From Christensenellaceae bacterium (GTDB lineage: Bacteria > Bacillota > Clostridia > Christensenellales > Borkfalkiaceae), in NCBI GenBank assembly GCA_016295005.1, contig JAEDMA010000086.1, forward strand, positions 1 to 5,833: a stretch of 5,833 nucleotides of DNA. The letters run 5' to 3'. Positions 5,624-5,833 of the stretch are shown here, piece by piece. The first letter of the stretch is position 1. Every line of letters starts with the position of its first letter. A program made the position numbers and the translations under genes. Below the pieces are notes generated by a model, which had not been told where the DNA came from, ran no database searches, and worked only from the letters and a program-made list of their open reading frames with translations.

Positions 5624-5833
5624 ATGAACAAGACAAAATTACTTGAAAGAGTAGCAAAAAATGAAGAGCTTAAGTAAAAGAAGTTCGGGAATATCAGAAA
5701 ATTGTAAAGCCCGAAAAACAAGTTTACGGCAAGTATGGTTCTTTGGCAAGAATGCATATTGAAGAAAATAAGCCTGAAATGTTGATGGTTCTTGCAGGGC
5801 AACTCCACGAATACTTACACGGTATTGATAGAC
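5624..5833 (+). pseudogene. TnpV-like small protein gene, frameshifted near codon 17 and cut by the right edge
   Basis: The ATG at 5624 opens MNKTKLLERVAKNEELK and meets TAA at 5675. The coding sense continues in the -1 frame from 5674 as VKEVREYQKIV, then KPEKQVYGKYGSLARM, then HIEENKPEM, then LAGQLHEYLHGIDR to the edge, with no further stop. The order GKYG, hydrophobic/basic helix, AGQLHEYLHGID matches the TnpV family, whose members carry a G-(K/V)-(Y/W)-G segment followed by GKLN-xHL-xxID. Adding one A to the AA at 5672-5673 would join both parts as ELKVKEV, so one lost base in an A-run explains the break. It may be a real pseudogene or a sequencing indel. TnpV proteins are small proteins of unclear function found on conjugative transposons and in isolation. 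If the frame is truly broken, a 17-residue peptide is all that would be made. Family confidence is moderate because only about half the protein is visible. Confidence 0.55.

Noticed and set aside
5656..5662. A AAA AAT slippery heptamer as a programmed -1 frameshift in the TnpV-like gene
   Set aside because: After a -1 slip here the reading frame meets TGA at 5662-5664, so it cannot reach the downstream coding segment.
5581..5808. Minus-strand open frame of 75 codons with hydrophobic stretches
   Set aside because: It overlaps the promoter, ribosome site and TnpV-like coding sense on the other strand. The hydrophobicity comes from AT-rich codons read in antisense.

Overview
The window looks like a piece of an AT-rich genome of a gut-type Firmicute (class Clostridia). 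The signs are strong AGGAGG-type ribosome sites, frequent AGA and ATA codons, a MucBP-type surface protein, a kdgK/kdgA catabolic operon of the Clostridia type and a TnpV-like small protein. The taxon is inferred from style only, because no rRNA or other marker gene is present.

Layout, left to right. (1) Positions 2-1858 hold the 3' part of a large secreted surface protein whose true start lies off the left edge. Linker plus MucBP-like modules flank a beta-sandwich domain, and the protein ends in a GGCGSS motif, a membrane helix and a basic tail. (2) A perfect 15-bp inverted repeat (1876-1910) separates it from a tight three-gene forward operon. The operon encodes KDPG/KHG aldolase (1944-2588), 2-keto-3-deoxygluconate kinase (2600-3619) and a cytoplasmic sialidase-fold (BNR/Asp-box) beta-propeller (3623-4699). 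It ends at a hairpin with a short U-tract (4716-4761) that overlaps the 3' end of the next gene. (3) A convergent AraC-family regulator with an N-terminal cupin occupies 5457-4714 on the minus strand. (4) An AT-rich divergent intergenic region carries a TTGACA promoter overlapped by a LacI-operator-like palindrome and followed by an excellent ribosome site. These drive a TnpV-like small gene from 5624 that is frameshifted after 17 codons and runs off the right edge.

How the genes fit together. The kinase phosphorylates 2-keto-3-deoxygluconate (KDG) to KDPG, and the aldolase splits KDPG into pyruvate and glyceraldehyde-3-phosphate. This is the common lower branch of hexuronate catabolism. The propeller protein, co-transcribed and without a signal peptide, probably acts inside the cell on an acidic sugar or oligosaccharide feeding this route. 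Its substrate cannot be read from the sequence. The AraC protein is a natural candidate regulator of the operon. The surface protein and the TnpV-like gene appear functionally separate.

The points most worth a second look are the propeller of unknown specificity inside a KDG operon, the Arg-to-Asp change at a substrate-binding position of the aldolase, the Cys-containing C-terminal anchor, and the promoter/operator in front of a TnpV-like gene broken by what looks like one lost A. I saw no CRISPR array, tRNA, rRNA or complete insertion sequence.
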